A DNA stretch of 64,000 nt from Phoenix dactylifera (GCF_009389715.1 NC_052396.1:14283888-14347887); one strand, 5' to 3'; counted from the first letter of the stretch, positions 44,880 to 58,649 are shown. The notes: generated by a model from the sequence alone, not told the origin. Numbers and translations: made by a program.

Positions 44880-47092
44880 TTAAAGGTGCACCTAAGGTGC
44901 AAGGCGCACCAAGGCTGCAACCTTAGCACCTTGCCTTCCTTGAGATGAGTGACTTTACTTAGACACAGAAAAAACACATACTTTCTGTGCCTTGAAGTGA
45001 AGCCCTGGCGCAAAAAGGCATGCCTTTGTTCTTTTTAATCTCAGCAATCCATTATGTTGCTATGATTAAAATCATGGGGCTTACGTGGTCAAAAAGAGAG
45101 GAGGGGCAATAAAGTTATATGACTTAAGGAAATAAGCGAACGGGAGAGATATGCAAATGGAGACCAATATACAGATCTAAGCATAGATTTAAGATACTTG
45201 AAACAGAATATCTTAAGCATCAGGAAGGATATATATAGATGAAATCAATTATAAAGTATTTATATATTATTTCTGAACATCTTATCATGTATGAAAATGT
45301 ACTCAATTTTTTCTTACCCCGTCATTAATGGTGAAAAAGAAGAGCTCAAAGGGGTTCCTCAAGCAGTGCTTGACTAGAAGAGCATATAAATCCACGGAAG
45401 CTAATAAAAGATTCCATGAGCTTTGCAAGATGACTGCTGCCACAAAATAGCTGCACCAAATAATGAAGGTCAATTCAGAAGTTAAGTAAACTCATTTATG
45501 ATCATCTTTCTATTGGAAATTGCAATTGCTACCAAATCTACACATTGTAGTGAGAAGTGACCATTAATTTAATAGCTAAACTACATTAAACCATATTGAA
45601 GCAACAAATTTCTAGCATGAGATGAAATATGCAATTTCCAGTAAATGAAGTAATGAGAGTCTTATATAACAAGAGATGCTGAAGAATTTATTTTTATTTT
45701 CCAGCAAATGATAATTAAACTTAGGACGAAGAAAAAAGAGTAAAAGGACTAGTGACTTTTTTGAATGCTTAATATGTGAATTAAAAAAAACTTAGAATCA
45801 GAAAAATGATTCATCAAACCAAGACTACCACAGAGCTATCAATGCGTGGTAAAGGGTACCCAAGAAACCCAAGTTAGACTAGTTTCATGTTATACCGACC
45901 TATACCACTTGGTTTCTAATGATGATTGGGCAGGAGAAAAGGGTCTCCCGAACCTATGTCGGTACATGAGCTATACTGCATTTTACTTGGCATACCATAT
46001 CATATTGGCGGGGTACTGGTATGATACCTTGTATTGTTATAGCAAACCTTGGTTTGGTTGCAGGAAATTATTTGGAAAACTTTTTTTCCTTGAAAAATCT
46101 GAAAACATTTGAGTTAATTTTTTGTACAGTATTTGTATAACAGTTATAAAGGTTATTTTAATTGATGTCAGTAGGCCTTGCTGTAATTGTTCTAACTATT
46201 TTACTTTTTCACTTGTACCACCCTTCACTGCTAATTTTTTTGAATAGATGTCACACATGTTCCTCCAACTAAATTTAGAGTTTGTACCAAAAAGCTAAAT
46301 GTTGGGTTTTGCTAGGGTTTTCCTCCTCTCCCTTGGCTTCTGTTACTTTTAGGTTTTCACCTCCTTCCTCTTTCTTCCTTTTCTCTCTATAACTGGGATT
46401 TCTACAGCTGGCATGGGGCCTCTCCACATCCCTAGGTTGTTGATCCAAGAACTGGCTGACTTGAGGCTCCCCTTTCTGCTAAACTTCTCCGCTTCTTTTG
46501 CTATGAGTGGAAACCTTTCAGAATCCCCTGCTTCTGTTCTTTAAATTTTATTATCTTTTAACTGACTTTAATATAAAGCAGACATTATGAGCTTCTCACA
46601 AGCACCCCTTCCCTTGAATTCTTCATGGCCTTCTTTATCATTCTTCTCAAATATAAAAGAGATTAAATTGATTTTCTTTTCTTTTAGTATTCATATGTTT
46701 CCATTTATTGCATATTAATTTGTGCAAGATTTGCTAGCATCAATGCTAAGTATGTTTTATTGATTGAATAGTCTACATGGATTTGTGGTCTGTACTTTTT
46801 CCATGTTTTGAAACTTTCACATAATATGAGAAGCTAATCTCGCCAACACTTCCAGGGCAGTGTTTTGGTTATTACCATCAAAAGGCATGCTTCTTGCTAG
46901 CTAAGGAGCGAGTTATGAGCTTTACTTCTCCTTTGTTGTTTTGGCCTTCTTTTGTATTCTAGATGCTGTATCAACATCCTTCAAGTTAGAATTTATTATT
47001 AGCTGCACTTGGGATCTTAATGAGCAACCCTGTTAGCCATTTGAAGCAGTTTGCCTTACATATTGAAGGACTAAAGGTCTGTCATTGTGCAG
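44880..47092. other. remainder of the proposed RRP4 5' intron
   Basis: Holds a GGTGC/GGCGCACC-rich dispersed repeat at about 44882-45020 and a TACC/GGTA-rich block at about 45846-46060; both look like non-coding mobile repeats without a recognised family. 46310-46600 is T/C-rich. No coding frame is supported. The sequence ends in the acceptor TGTGCAG at 47092. Confidence 0.45.
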
Positions 47093-47125
47093 AGGGAGTT
47101 GAAAGGAATCAAAGAATTTTTGAAA

Positions 47126-50100
47126 ATGAGAGATTTGCAGCTGTCACTTAACCAAACCCAGAGGGTAAGGCTGCAGGTGGCTCTCCAGCAGCTTCAGGAC
47201 CTTGCTTCTCAAGCTGCTGCTTCTTCCTCGGTCACCATTGCTGACACAATCCCTGTCAACAATGAAGACGGTATTCTCAAGTAAGATAAGAAGCCACAAT
47301 TTTCTTTTCTTTTCTTTCCTCCTTACACCCAATGGTTTATTTTCATCCTCTTTTTAATTTCATTTTCATTATCTTTTGTTTTAGGAAAGAATTTTGTGAA
47401 GCAGGTTTCTGATATTAATTTTATACTTCTTCTACTGTTGTATCCTTTATGCTTCTATTTTTGCTTTTGTCTGTTATGATTTTCTTGGACATTTTTTGGT
47501 CCTTTTTCTTAGTCTTTATACAAACTAATGGAAACCAAGCAAGAGAAGTTTCTCCTCATGTTAGGTTTCTTGCATATGATCATTTTGTATATGTTGTTTG
47601 CATTTTCTGGTGTGTTTGTATGACTATTTCTTGTGTTATTTTCTCTTTGCTCTATCTTTTGTCTTAATTCATTCTTGGAATGACTTGGCACACGATGTGG
47701 ATCTTTTGTTATTAACTTAATATCTTTAATATGGGCAACCTGAATAGTATTTCCTTTCTTATCTTTCAACTTTTTTTACCTATCCGTACTGTTTTCCTTT
47801 TTAGTTCCACCTTGGTAGTGCTATCCGACTCACACTATTTTTTCTTAATATATTGACTTTAAATCTCATCGTTGCCTTCATCTCTATGATACGATCAGGG
47901 GGCATGGGACGTCAGAACTTGATGGTCAAGTGGTTGCCACTTTGTGTGGTGTGGTGGAGCGAGTAAATAAACTGGTTTATGTACGTGCTCTAAGAGCCAG
48001 GTACTCATACATCCATGCCCTTTAGTATCAGTTTCAAATATATTTTTTCTGTGTTTTCTAAAATTGGTTTAGGTTTCAAAATATGGAATGTGCACCAATC
48101 TCGGTGGTCAACATGTTCGAAAAAGCTACAAAATTACGTAAATTTTTTTTTCTTGAAGCTTCATATGCCTAAAGCTGAGTTCTTATTTGAATCTAATAAT
48201 AGCTGCCGAACCACTTTATTAATGAGCTGATTTGATGACTTTGAGAGTTTCATCTCAAAATTTACTCAGCATATTGGCTGAGATAAGCTCCTTTCAATTT
48301 GTTGACTAAATTAATTTTCTTCTCAAAATTTGTGAGATATGTTGTTAAAATTCTCCCTAAACCAAATAATTCCAATAATCCTTAAGTGCTATCCTATCTC
48401 TCATTTTGAGTCATATACTTTGGGAACTAGTCGAATCATCTATCCCTTTTTATCTACATATATTATGATAACTCCGAACCTTGAAACTTCATTAGGCCTC
48501 ATGAGACTGAATGCTTGTTTTTGCAGGTACAAGCCAGAGGTTGGAGATATTATCGTTGGCCGTGTCATTGAGGTCTCCTTTTTATGCTATTTCTAGTTTT
48601 CTCCCCTATTAATAAATTGAAACAATGTGCTGTTGATTTCTGTGTCATTGTTGTTGATTCATGCAAATTGCCTCCTAAGGTCTTTGTTGATTCATTATGT
48701 TCTGTTTATGCTTTGACTGATTGTTTCATTTTTTGCTTTTTCAAGATCGCTTTTAAACGTTGGAGATTGGAGATTAATTTCAGTCAAGATGCAGTATTGA
48801 TGCTTTCATCTATGAATTTGCCAGATGGTATCCAGGTAAAAATGACATCTTATTTTATTTTTCATGAATCAAAAAATAAGCCTTTCAAAGAATGTCCATG
48901 TAAAATTCATGACATGGGACAGATGCTTTATAACAAGAAAGTTGGAAACTATTAGTTAAAAGTTTAGTCGCATTCGACATGTTTGAGAAATCAAACTCAA
49001 ATATAGGTAATTCATGCTACTTAGTGTGATGATTTAGCTGATTTTATTAATTATTTTAAAGTCATGAAGTTAGAAACTCTGCAGACAACTCTTATTTTAT
49101 CTTGCCCTTGATTTTCAAGTTCTGAGGTGGGTGAGAATTAGAAACTCTTATTTATTTTGGTGTATGACTTGCTGAAGATTCCTCTACCCTCAGAAGTAAC
49201 AACAATGATATAACTCTCTCTAAAATTGTGTTTTCTCAAAAAAAAACTCTGAGAATGTTGACCAGCTTAACAATTCCTAACAGCTCCATACTTTTTCTGT
49301 CTACCCATGTTGTAGAATATAATTTATGGCTTGAGTTTATGGGGATTTCTCATGAGATATCTGTGGCAAGATTTATGTAATAATTTCGTATTAAAGGAAA
49401 TGACAAACAAATTTGTTTTGTCGTGTTCTGTGCTTGTAGTGTGTTGTCCCTCCATTTTAGTATGTCTACATCATTAAAATTTTTAATCTGGAGCTCATGA
49501 ACTGTTTAATAGCCTCACCTAGGAAAAATTCTAAATACAATTTTTGAACACTGAAGGTTGTGGAAAATGCTAATAAAGAAAAAAATTTGCAGATTAGAGT
49601 TGTTATATAAAAAGGAAGATTGAATTAAAGTCGGCCATCATGTTTTATGTTTGTTGTTTAAAAGATCATCCAAGATGGACATATTAATAGTTTTATCCTG
49701 TGGTTAGAATAATCAGGCAATTCAGTTGCCTACCAATATCACTGGCTTTTACAAGCCACAAAAAAGAATGCACAAATACACAAAAGTTCAAAACTTCTTA
49801 ACCTGTAAGGAAAATTGTGTAAGTGCGTAAATTGTTGTCTGAAGATGAGACCTATTTTTCATCATTGTTATTATTTTCTTTTGGAGAAAAAGGATTAGAA
49901 TCATTGAAATGAAATAATTATGAAGAGTACATGAATCTGATAATATATTTCAATATGATGACTCAATTATTAAGGAAATTTTAGGTCATTCTAGGTGAGT
50001 TAATGGATGTTGACTGCGATAACAATTGCTATATTTGCTAATCTTTTCTTATGAACGAGCTGTGTTTGCTCATTGGTGATGTATTGCAGAGTTCCAGGTA

Positions 50101-53100
50101 AGCAAATTGCATCTACCATGTCATTGCATTAAAGAGATGACTGTTGTTAGTTGATAATGAATTCCATCTTTATTTACCTTGTACTATTGCACTCTATGAG
50201 TTTTTCTTTTTCTGAGTCACTGCCTATTTTTTATTACTTCTTGAGGTCGGTTAGTCTTGTTGATTGCATTGAAATTATATCTGGCCTTTATGGTTGCCTG
50301 GTGCTGATATTTGTTATTATATTTTTTTGTGTAACTGCTAGAGGCGGAGAACTGCTGTTGATGAACTCAACATGCGTAGTATCTTTGAAGAAAATGACGT
50401 AATTTGTGTAAGTATTTATGCCCTTTGCTGCTATGCAAATTTTGCAAAATTGTTTCTTTTAAGTTATTTTACAGCATTTTTATACAGAATTGTTCCATAT
50501 GCTTGAAGAAAAGAAGCACACTTGGATCAATTATGTGATTGAGAACGTGATATTTTTGGATTGGTCTACGATGATATTTAGAGTGCTAGCATTGCTGAAC
50601 AGTTGCGGTTTTGCTTTCTTTAGTATTTGATGCAATTATTTTTTCCCTACTGGGATATTAGCAACTTAAACAGAGTTTACTTCAATAGAATCAACCCTTT
50701 GATTTCATAAGTTACTTCTAATGCAAATATGCTAAAAAAGTCGAAACAAGACATTGCAATAATTAAGCCATTATGGTACTTTAGAATCATGCTGCTTTGA
50801 TTATGGAGCAGTATCAAATACACTCAACCATCAGAAGACACTCTACTAGCACCATTCCGTGTCACCCATCCTACTATAGTTATATATTCTTTTGTTCATC
50901 TTGATAGATGCATTGTACCAAAATGATCATCTCCTGGCTGTTAATTTTGACTAAGTTTTTATTTTCTCTTGTATTTCTAATAAAGTTACATCCCATATAC
51001 TTCCTTTCATTATTAGAGAATTTAATACGTTTTAATTTTTGAAGGATTTATTTCTATAGTCAATGTGGCATTCAACTTGATTCTCTGTTGTGTAACAACC
51101 GTACACACACCATAGGACCTTCTCTTGCATGGGAACAAGGAAGCCTACAATATACAAATATAAGGTTGAACTTTATGGGTCAGAAAACTAGGAATGCAGG
51201 AGTGAACTAGCCTGATCTCATCTCTTAGCAGGTTACTATGTCTACATTCTGGTCCTGGATTTGAATGGGTTAATATCTAGATTCCTATATCCTAAGCCAA
51301 CTGCATGAACTGCAACCATATGCACGGACATCTTACAGATGTTTCATTGCAGAATATTGTTGGACTATCAGTGTCAAGATTTGCTATTAGCTTTTGGTGT
51401 TGCTGGTAATCAGTATGATCAATGGTAGTTGATTGTTTGCTTTTTTTCATTGTTCATATATAACTCTCAGGCTGAAGTTCGTGGCTTCCAGCATGATGGA
51501 AGTTTGCACCTTCAAGCTAGAAGCCAAAAGTATGGAAAGGTATATTGTCCTTTAATATTCCTGTTTTCCCTTACAAAGCTTAAAAGTTTTAAATAAAAAT
51601 ACGTTTGGAATATGACCTAACTCTTTGAAAAATTAAATCACAACATCAGAAAAATGGCACATTCTTATTTGACCAGTGCAGAATGATTTACTATGTTCAC
51701 ATGTTTTGTGGGAAACACATGTTAAACAAGGATGGGTTATTGGTATATTTTCTTTTCTGAGACAGAATAATGCTTGTTGCGGTGTTGCTTTTGATATAAA
51801 GTTAAGGAGGATTCATAGAGCTTGTCCCATATAGTTATGAGGAGGCTGTTAATTATTTGTTTAATTATTTTTCTCTTAAGAATAAAAGAGATTAGGACTG
51901 ACGAACTACTATGTTTGGTGAGAGAACTGGGTTAATTTGGTTAATGTGATTTTGAAGGGAAATGCTAATCAATCAGGATAGTGGCGGTACCCATTTACTA
52001 GAGTAAATGTGATGTATATAAATATATAATCACACTGATTATACATAGTTAATTTACGAGCCATATTATGTGGCTGAACAAAATGGATGATTTGACAATG
52101 ATTCTAAAAATGACGGTAATCTCAGAGAACCTGTGGATTTATGCCAAGAAAGTTAATGATGCAGATTGTCATCAACTTGAATGTTTGATACCAATACCAA
52201 ACGTTGGGCACCAATGCCAAGTGAGGTTCAAGAACTTGGTTTTGGTTTAGTCTTCAGGTGATGCGCATTAACGTTTGAAACTTCTGTGGTTTCTATTGTT
52301 TCCAAAAGTAAGAAAAGTTTACAAGACAATAAAGAAAACATCACACCATTTTTGAGTTGTTACATTGTTTGTGACATTTTGTGTATTTTCTGGTGGATTC
52401 ATGCTAGCAAAAGAACTTTTGAAAATCAATACAATGAAAAAAATACTATGTTTCACATTATTGTTGAGTGTAACTTACCATTTTATTATTTGATAAATGA
52501 CCATCTGCATGTCTATGAGATCTAGGGTCTGAGGTGTTCAATCTTGTGTGAAAAAGGTCTACTTTTATCTATATTCTTCTAGAACTCAACATCAAAATAA
52601 TTCGAATATTCTCAAAACTTGCAAAACTGTGAGCTAAATCTTTAAAAAATGCTTACTACAATTCAAGGAAATGAAAAATAGCACAGTAGCCCATTTATAG
52701 ATGTATTTGAACCTATAAGTCAGTTCTGGATGAAAAATACAAAACAATTAAGTTTTGGACTGGTTGTTGCCAAAACCAAAATGCTTGGTTTCAATTTCAA
52801 ATTTACAACTAAACACTGAAAAGGGCCAGGTGTCTAGGTAACCTAAACTTTACTATTCTTCAACAACAACTAAAAGATGAGGTGAAGCACTGGGAAGATT
52901 ATACAAATATATAAAAATGTATATCTCAATATAATCAAATTACTAGACTATGTTAACCATAGAAGATGCTTTTTATTAGATTAAATTTCACTTATGCTTT
53001 ATAACGATAATGAAAGAAAAAAGTTGTGACACTTCACTATAAGTATCAAAATATTGAAATTAGTATTGTTACGCACAAGAAATTAACAATTTTTCATTGG

Positions 53101-55859
53101 AGTGCCCTTAAATAGGATACTCTAAAAAGCCAAGCCAAATGCCAAACTTCTTTCTGATATGAGTTGGATACTTCTGTTCTAGAGAACTTAGTATCCTTGT
53201 TCTTGTCCTGTCCAGGTGTCTAGAAATGTCAGCACTCCATACAATTCTAAAGATTGAAGTGTCTATATAAGACGGATGATGAGTAACAAGAAAGGATTTT
53301 GGTGGTCACTAAGAAAGGAAGGTGTGCATAGGTGGTGAATTTCAGTTGTTCATTACAGGGGTATTTGGATGCTCCAAGCTCTGCCTAATGCTTACCTATA
53401 ATTTGTGCGGAGACGGTCCCAAGCCTGGATAAAGAAGGGTTGCGGTAGTGTTGACACCTAGTATAAAACTATAGCCACATCATATGAGATTGAATTCTAA
53501 GAAAACTATTGGGGCATTCTCTATTAGCAATATGCTCCATCGGATCCCGGGTTTGCTAAAAAGTGGGCAAGGGTTAACTAGGATATTCCTTAGAAGCGAC
53601 ATGTTAGTTACATCGGTACACGGATGTGATAAGAAGTAAGCAAGGGTTCTCACATTTTAATAGATAGATGTGGGTAAAGAAATTAGTCTAGGAAAGTAGG
53701 ATATGTTTAGCAACTTGGAATATAGGATCCTTGATAAGAAAATTGTTGAAACTAGTAGGTACAATAGTTAGGAGGAGAGTTAGCATAGCTTGCTTGCAAG
53801 AGACAAAACGAAGGAAGTTGGTAAGGTAGGTGATAAACTTTGGATACAGGGAAAGATAGGAATAAAAATGGAGTAGAAATTATTGTAGATAAGAATAAAA
53901 GATGAGGTTATAGATATTAAGAGAGTAGGAGGTAGAATAATCTCGATAAAATTGATGTTATTTGAGGAGTCTATTAATATCATTAATGCTTATTCTTCTC
54001 AAGTAGGACTGGATGACGCTACAAAGCAACGCTTTTGAGAGGACATGGATGGATTAGTTTAAGAGATTTCTAGTGGAGAAAAGATATTTATTGGAGGAAA
54101 TTTGAATGGACATATGAGGAAATATAATGTAGGTTTCAAGAGGAAATTTGAATGGACATATGAGGAAATATAATGTAGGTTTCAAGAGGAAATTTGAATG
54201 GACATATGAGGAAATATAATGTAGGTTTTAAGAGGATGCATGGAGGGTACAACTTCGAAGATATAAACAAAGAATGAAATGCTATTTTGGAGTTTGCAAT
54301 GGCATATGACCTAGTATTAGCTAACACCTGCTTTAACAAGGAATCTTATATGATAACTTTTAAAAATATGCATTATACTAGTCAGATAGATTTCTTCCTG
54401 ACTAGAAAAATTAATTAAGTTTCGTGTAAAGATTGTAAGGTTATAAAGGATAAGAGTTTGACCACCCAACATAGATTGGTAGTTTTGGATGTATATATTA
54501 GAAAATGGAAGAGAATAACTAAAGAAATAAGAATTCAAGGATAGATGATAAAATTTGCGAGGAGAGAAACAAATGGTTAAGGATAGAATGTTGAAGGAAG
54601 GAAAATAGAATCTATATGGAAAAATTAATACCATGTAGGAAGACATGACTAACAGTATTAAGAAAGTGGTTCTAAAGATATTAGGAGAATCCAAGGGAAA
54701 AGAGGCATCCGATAAGGAATCTTGGTGGTGGATTTAGAAAGTTCAGTTGGCGGTTAAGGCTAAAAGAAAGTGTTATAGATGATTACTAATATGTAGAAAT
54801 AGAGAAGTGTATGAAAGCTATTAGATGGCTAAGAAAGAAGTTAAGAAGGCAGTACCAAAGGTTAGTTTTAAAGCATATAAAGATTTATATCATAGGTCAG
54901 AAACTAAGGATGGGGAGAGATATTTATAAGATTGCAAGACTAAGAAAAAAGTAAACTGGAGATTTGACATAGGTTAAATACATCAAAAAAAAAATGTAAT
55001 CATGGCGCAACTTGCAACACACGGGTCTATAATAATTACGCACACCAAGGAATACCCATTTTTCAATGAGTCTTGGTTTATTTTTCTAGTCTTTCATGTC
55101 TACCATTGAAAAACTATACACTTCCTTTATGTTTGAGATCTCTAGATATGCTAGCATTACTATAGATACATGACATTGTTTCTGTCTGCCTTTGGATGCA
55201 TGAAACTCTTGTACCATGTTTAGACAGTATTCTGCCAAGTTTGCTGAAAAGTTATTAATTTTACTTTAATCTAAGTAATCCATGATAATTCTAATAATTG
55301 TTTCTTTATCACTTATTTTTCTTTTGGTTGAACACTGTGTTGTCAATAGATTCTCTTGGAATAAAATTTAATATCCAATGGTTTGGCGATGGCTTTCTTT
55401 TGGCAGCTTGAGAGGGGTCAATTGCTTACAGTCCCAGCATATTTAGTGAAGCGGCGTAAGCAACACTTCCACCATCTGGAGCAATATGGCGTCGACTTGA
55501 TTCTTGGATGCAATGGCTTCGTTTGGGTGGGTGAGCACTTGAAAACTGGAGAGCATGACATGCTTGACGACCAAGAAAGGAGACCAGAAATTAGCAAATC
55601 CAATAAGATTGATGACGAAGAGCAAGAGTGGACTTTCACTCCTCTGGAAGTAAGACATCACATATGTAGGATTGCCAATGCTGTCCGTTTGCTATCTGCT
55701 CTGGGCTTCATTCTAACAGTTGAAGCAATCATAGACACCACCGAAGCTGGTTTCTCTTCAAATATCGAGATAAAAGACATGCTAGGACCAGAATTTTATG
55801 TCCAGATTGTAGAGAGAGAGGTCCAACGCAGAATATCATTGTTAAGGAAGAAGGGCTGA
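47126..55859 (+). CDS. RRP4: exosome complex component RRP4 (EXOSC2 homologue)
   Basis: Seven coding exons join in phase: 47126-47280, 47899-48000, 48527-48572, 48746-48835, 50342-50407, 51471-51539 and 55407-55859. They give 981 nt, or 326 residues, close to the known plant RRP4 size. The start MRDLQLSLNQTQ is followed by the N-terminal domain (VNNEDGILKGHGTSELDG). An S1 domain (about residues 75-170) carries KRWRLEINFSQDAVLMLSSM and FQHDGSLHLQARS. A KH domain carries LGCNGFVWVGEH. RRP4 is one of the RNA-binding cap subunits of the RNA exosome in nucleus and cytoplasm. Exon 4 uses an AAG acceptor at 48745. The last intron (51540-55406) is 3.9 kb and contains an RTE LINE remnant. The frame is clean, so the gene is probably active. 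Confidence 0.95.
53415..54990 (+). mobile_element. RTE-clade LINE remnant (5' leader and endonuclease) in RRP4 intron
   Basis: The leader GGTCCCAAGCCTGGATAAAG is followed by decayed endonuclease sequence. Visible motifs are IACLQETK at 53785-53808, GGNLNGH near 54093, AILEFAMAYDLVLANTCF near 54280 and SQIDFFL near 54380. A helical SKAKxKAY-like region continues to about 54990. Stops and frameshifts are frequent. The reverse transcriptase part is missing. It is in the same orientation as RRP4 and lies wholly in its last intron. Confidence 0.85.
54094..54234. repeat. 46-bp tandem triplication inside the LINE
   Basis: GAGGAAATTTGAATGGACAT begins units at about 54094, 54140 and 54186. The units are almost identical, far more alike than the surrounding decayed LINE is to any functional LINE. 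The triplication covers the codons of the GGNLNGH endonuclease motif. Confidence 0.93.
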
Positions 55860-56028
55860 GTGCAGGTTGAGACTCATGCACTGGATTTCAGCTGATTCCT
55901 TCCATAGGAAGGACACATTCCCTATAATAATGAATACATTCCCTACAGATCTTTTGCATGCAACTTTCCTTTCTTTAATTGTTCGTTATGATTCGGACAG
56001 CAGTTCCTTATGATTCGGAATAAAGATT

Positions 56029-56034
56029 CTTTCA
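56029..56034 (+). terminator. candidate polyadenylation signal of RRP4
   Basis: AATAAA occurs 170 bp after the RRP4 stop; a weaker AATAAT occurs near 55925. Plant signals are variable, so the cleavage site is not fixed by sequence. Confidence 0.4.
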
Positions 56035-56109
56035 TCTCATACCCCTATAATAGTGGTAAAGGGCTTTGAGCACCTTCCATGAATGGGACGGAGAAAGAGA
56101 CCTTTTCAA

Positions 56110-56710
56110 CTTGAAGCTTTCTGCTCTATATGGAGTTCTATTGATAAGAAGTGCTTTGATGAAATTGAGAGAATTGGACATATTTCTTCACCATGGATTA
56201 TGCATACTGGGGAGGGTGGGATGCTGTTGTTTTGTAGCATCAAATTTTACGCTGAAAACCAGAAGGCCAACAAATTAATCAACTTGAGTGAACAGGTGTT
56301 CTTGTCCCAACAATTATTTGGATTCATTGTCCATCTACCATTTTTGTCACAGCTACCATCCATTGATTATTAGCTAATGAATGCATTTAATTCTTACCAA
56401 AAAGAATTGAATGTGCTCTACATGGAGTTCTATCGGAAAAAAGTGCTTTGATGAAATGGAGAGAACTGGATAAGTTTCTTTTCACTATGGAATATCTATA
56501 CTGGGGATGGTGGGATGCTGATGTTTTCTGGCATCAAATTTTAAGCTGAAATCCAGCAAGTCTGACTAATTTAACCAACCTGAGCGACCAGGTGGATTCT
56601 CCTCACAACTGTTATCTGGATTCATGGTCCATGTACTATTTCTGTCTCAGCTACCATCCATGATCCATTAACGATTAGCTAATGAATGCATTTAATTCCT
56701 ACCAAAAATA
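56110..56710. repeat. tandem duplication, about 300-bp unit
   Basis: TGGAGTTCTAT at 56131 and 56423, and TAGCTAATGAATGCATTTAA at 56371 and 56675, mark two copies in register. Offset varies from 292 to 304 bp because of small indels. A partial open frame in the first copy is not conserved in the second. Confidence 0.9.
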
Positions 56711-57085
56711 ATAGCATGCATTTAATGTCGCACTATTACGCCCAATGGGACAGGTGGACGAGCATCTTTGGCAATGTGTCAAGTTTCGTGCCATGTGAAT
56801 ACTTTTATTTTAATAAATATACCTTTCTATTTCAAAAAAAAAATGAATATCCTTCTATGCTCACCGACTGATGCACAAAATAAATAGAATCCTACAATGT
56901 TGAATTACCATGGGATATCATAGTACTCAAGATACAAGATGAAGTAGCATTCTGCAAACATCCTAGCATCTTGACCGGCATATTCTAAGAAGTCGTTTGT
57001 CTCAATTATTAAAATGGAGTGGCGCATCTCATTTTATAAAAAAATTAGAATAGTCTTATCTCACGAGATTTAAAATTTTCTGCAT

Positions 57086-58036
57086 TTGTTGCTTGACTCG
57101 TCAAGCCTTTGGTGTGGCAGCCAGTTCTCCTGCTCGGGTCATTACGGATTTGAAGAGGTCGCTTGACTCGCCGAGCCTTCGGCACGATGGCTGGTTCTCC
57201 TCCTCGGGTCATTATGGACCTAAAAAGGTTGCTTGACTTACTGAGCTTTCGGCGTGGTGACCAGTTCTCCTGCTTGGATCATTATGGACTTGAAGAGGTC
57301 GCTTGATTCGCCGAGCCTTTGGTACAGCGGTTGATTTCCTGCTTTGGGTCATTATGGACTCGAAAAGGTTGTTTGACTCGTCGAGCTTTCAGCGCAGTGG
57401 CTGATTCTCCTGTATGAGTCATTACGGACCTGAAAAGGTCGCTTGCTTGTTGAGCTTTCGACGCGGCGATCGGTTCTTCTACTCGGGTCATTATAGACCT
57501 AAAAAGATCGCTTGACTTGCCGAGCCTTCGGAATGGTGGCCGATTCTGCTGCTCGGGTCATTATGGACCTGAAAAGGTCACTTGACTCGCCGTGCCTTCG
57601 GTGCGGTGGTCGGTTTTTCTGCTCGAGTCATTACAAATCTGAAAAGGTAGCTTAACTCATGGAGCCCTCGACGTAATGGCCGGTTCTTCTGCTTGGGTCA
57701 TTATGAACTTGAAAACGTCGCTTGACTTATTGAGCCTTTGGCGTGGCAGCTGGTTCTTTTACTCAGGTCATTATGGACTTGAAGAGGTCGCTTAACTCGC
57801 TGAGTCTTTGGTGCGGCGGTCGGTTTCCTGCTTGGGTTATTATGGACCTAAAGAAGTTGCGTGACTCGCTGAGCCTTAGGTGTGGTAACCAGTACTCCTA
57901 TTTGAATCATTATGGATATGAAAAGGTCGCTTGACTCGCCGAGCCTTTGGCGCTGTGGCCGATTCTCCTACTTGGGTCATTATGGATCTGAAAAGGTCAC
58001 TTGACTCACCGAGCTTTCCGTGTGGCAGTCAGTTCT
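57086..58036. repeat. 70-bp tandem array (about 13.5 copies)
   Basis: TCATTA(T/C)GGA recurs at 57141, 57211, 57281, 57351, 57421, 57490, 57560, 57630, 57700, 57770, 57839, 57909 and 57979, a spacing of 69-70 bp throughout. Copies share GCTTGACTCGCCGAGCC and diverge mostly by transitions. The array is next to the 3' side of the gag-only element, as in the 3' zones of Tat elements. Confidence 0.95.
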
Positions 58037-58649
58037 CCTCATCTTGATAGTATGCTTCCCCAGGTATCTCTAGGGTTGGCTCTTAGAGGAAATCCGAGTA
58101 GGCTCGGTCTTGAGGAGGCCCCGGGCGTCCCCTGGGTGTCTCTGTTTTTGGGGCACTAGCGTCCTCGGGGTGTTCCATGTTGAACTCAACTGTCTCAAAG
58201 ACAAACAAAACGAGAGAATTTTTATTGATAATGAGTCCAGGCTACAATGAACCTTATTGATGATAGGAGCGAAGGTTGTCGTAGCTCTAAATCTGTGGGA
58301 TTGGGGCACCATCGAGATCCCCTAATTTTTACGCCGAAGGCTTCTAGTGGTTGGGTTCTGAGATTTGGGGTAAAGCACCTTATACTTGGTCACGTTACCC
58401 AAGGTGGAGAATTCATACTGGAGGGAGTACTCCGTGATTGCTCTGCTAGGGGTGCCAAGCGTGGGAGCAACCCTACTACTCCCCGGACTCAACGACCCAT
58501 CCACACGCATGACTCATGGCCGCTCCATGGTCCTCCTATTGTGAAGTTCGGTTGCCCGAGGCACTGCTGATGATGGTGCTGATAACACCGGCCATCAGGC
58601 GGTTGTTGATTTGTTCTAGGGTCGGAGGATTAGAGCCAGGACGAGCGCC

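Noticed and set aside
57086-58036. CRISPR-like array
   Set aside because: Units are contiguous 70-bp tandem copies with no conserved-repeat/variable-spacer alternation, in plant nuclear DNA.
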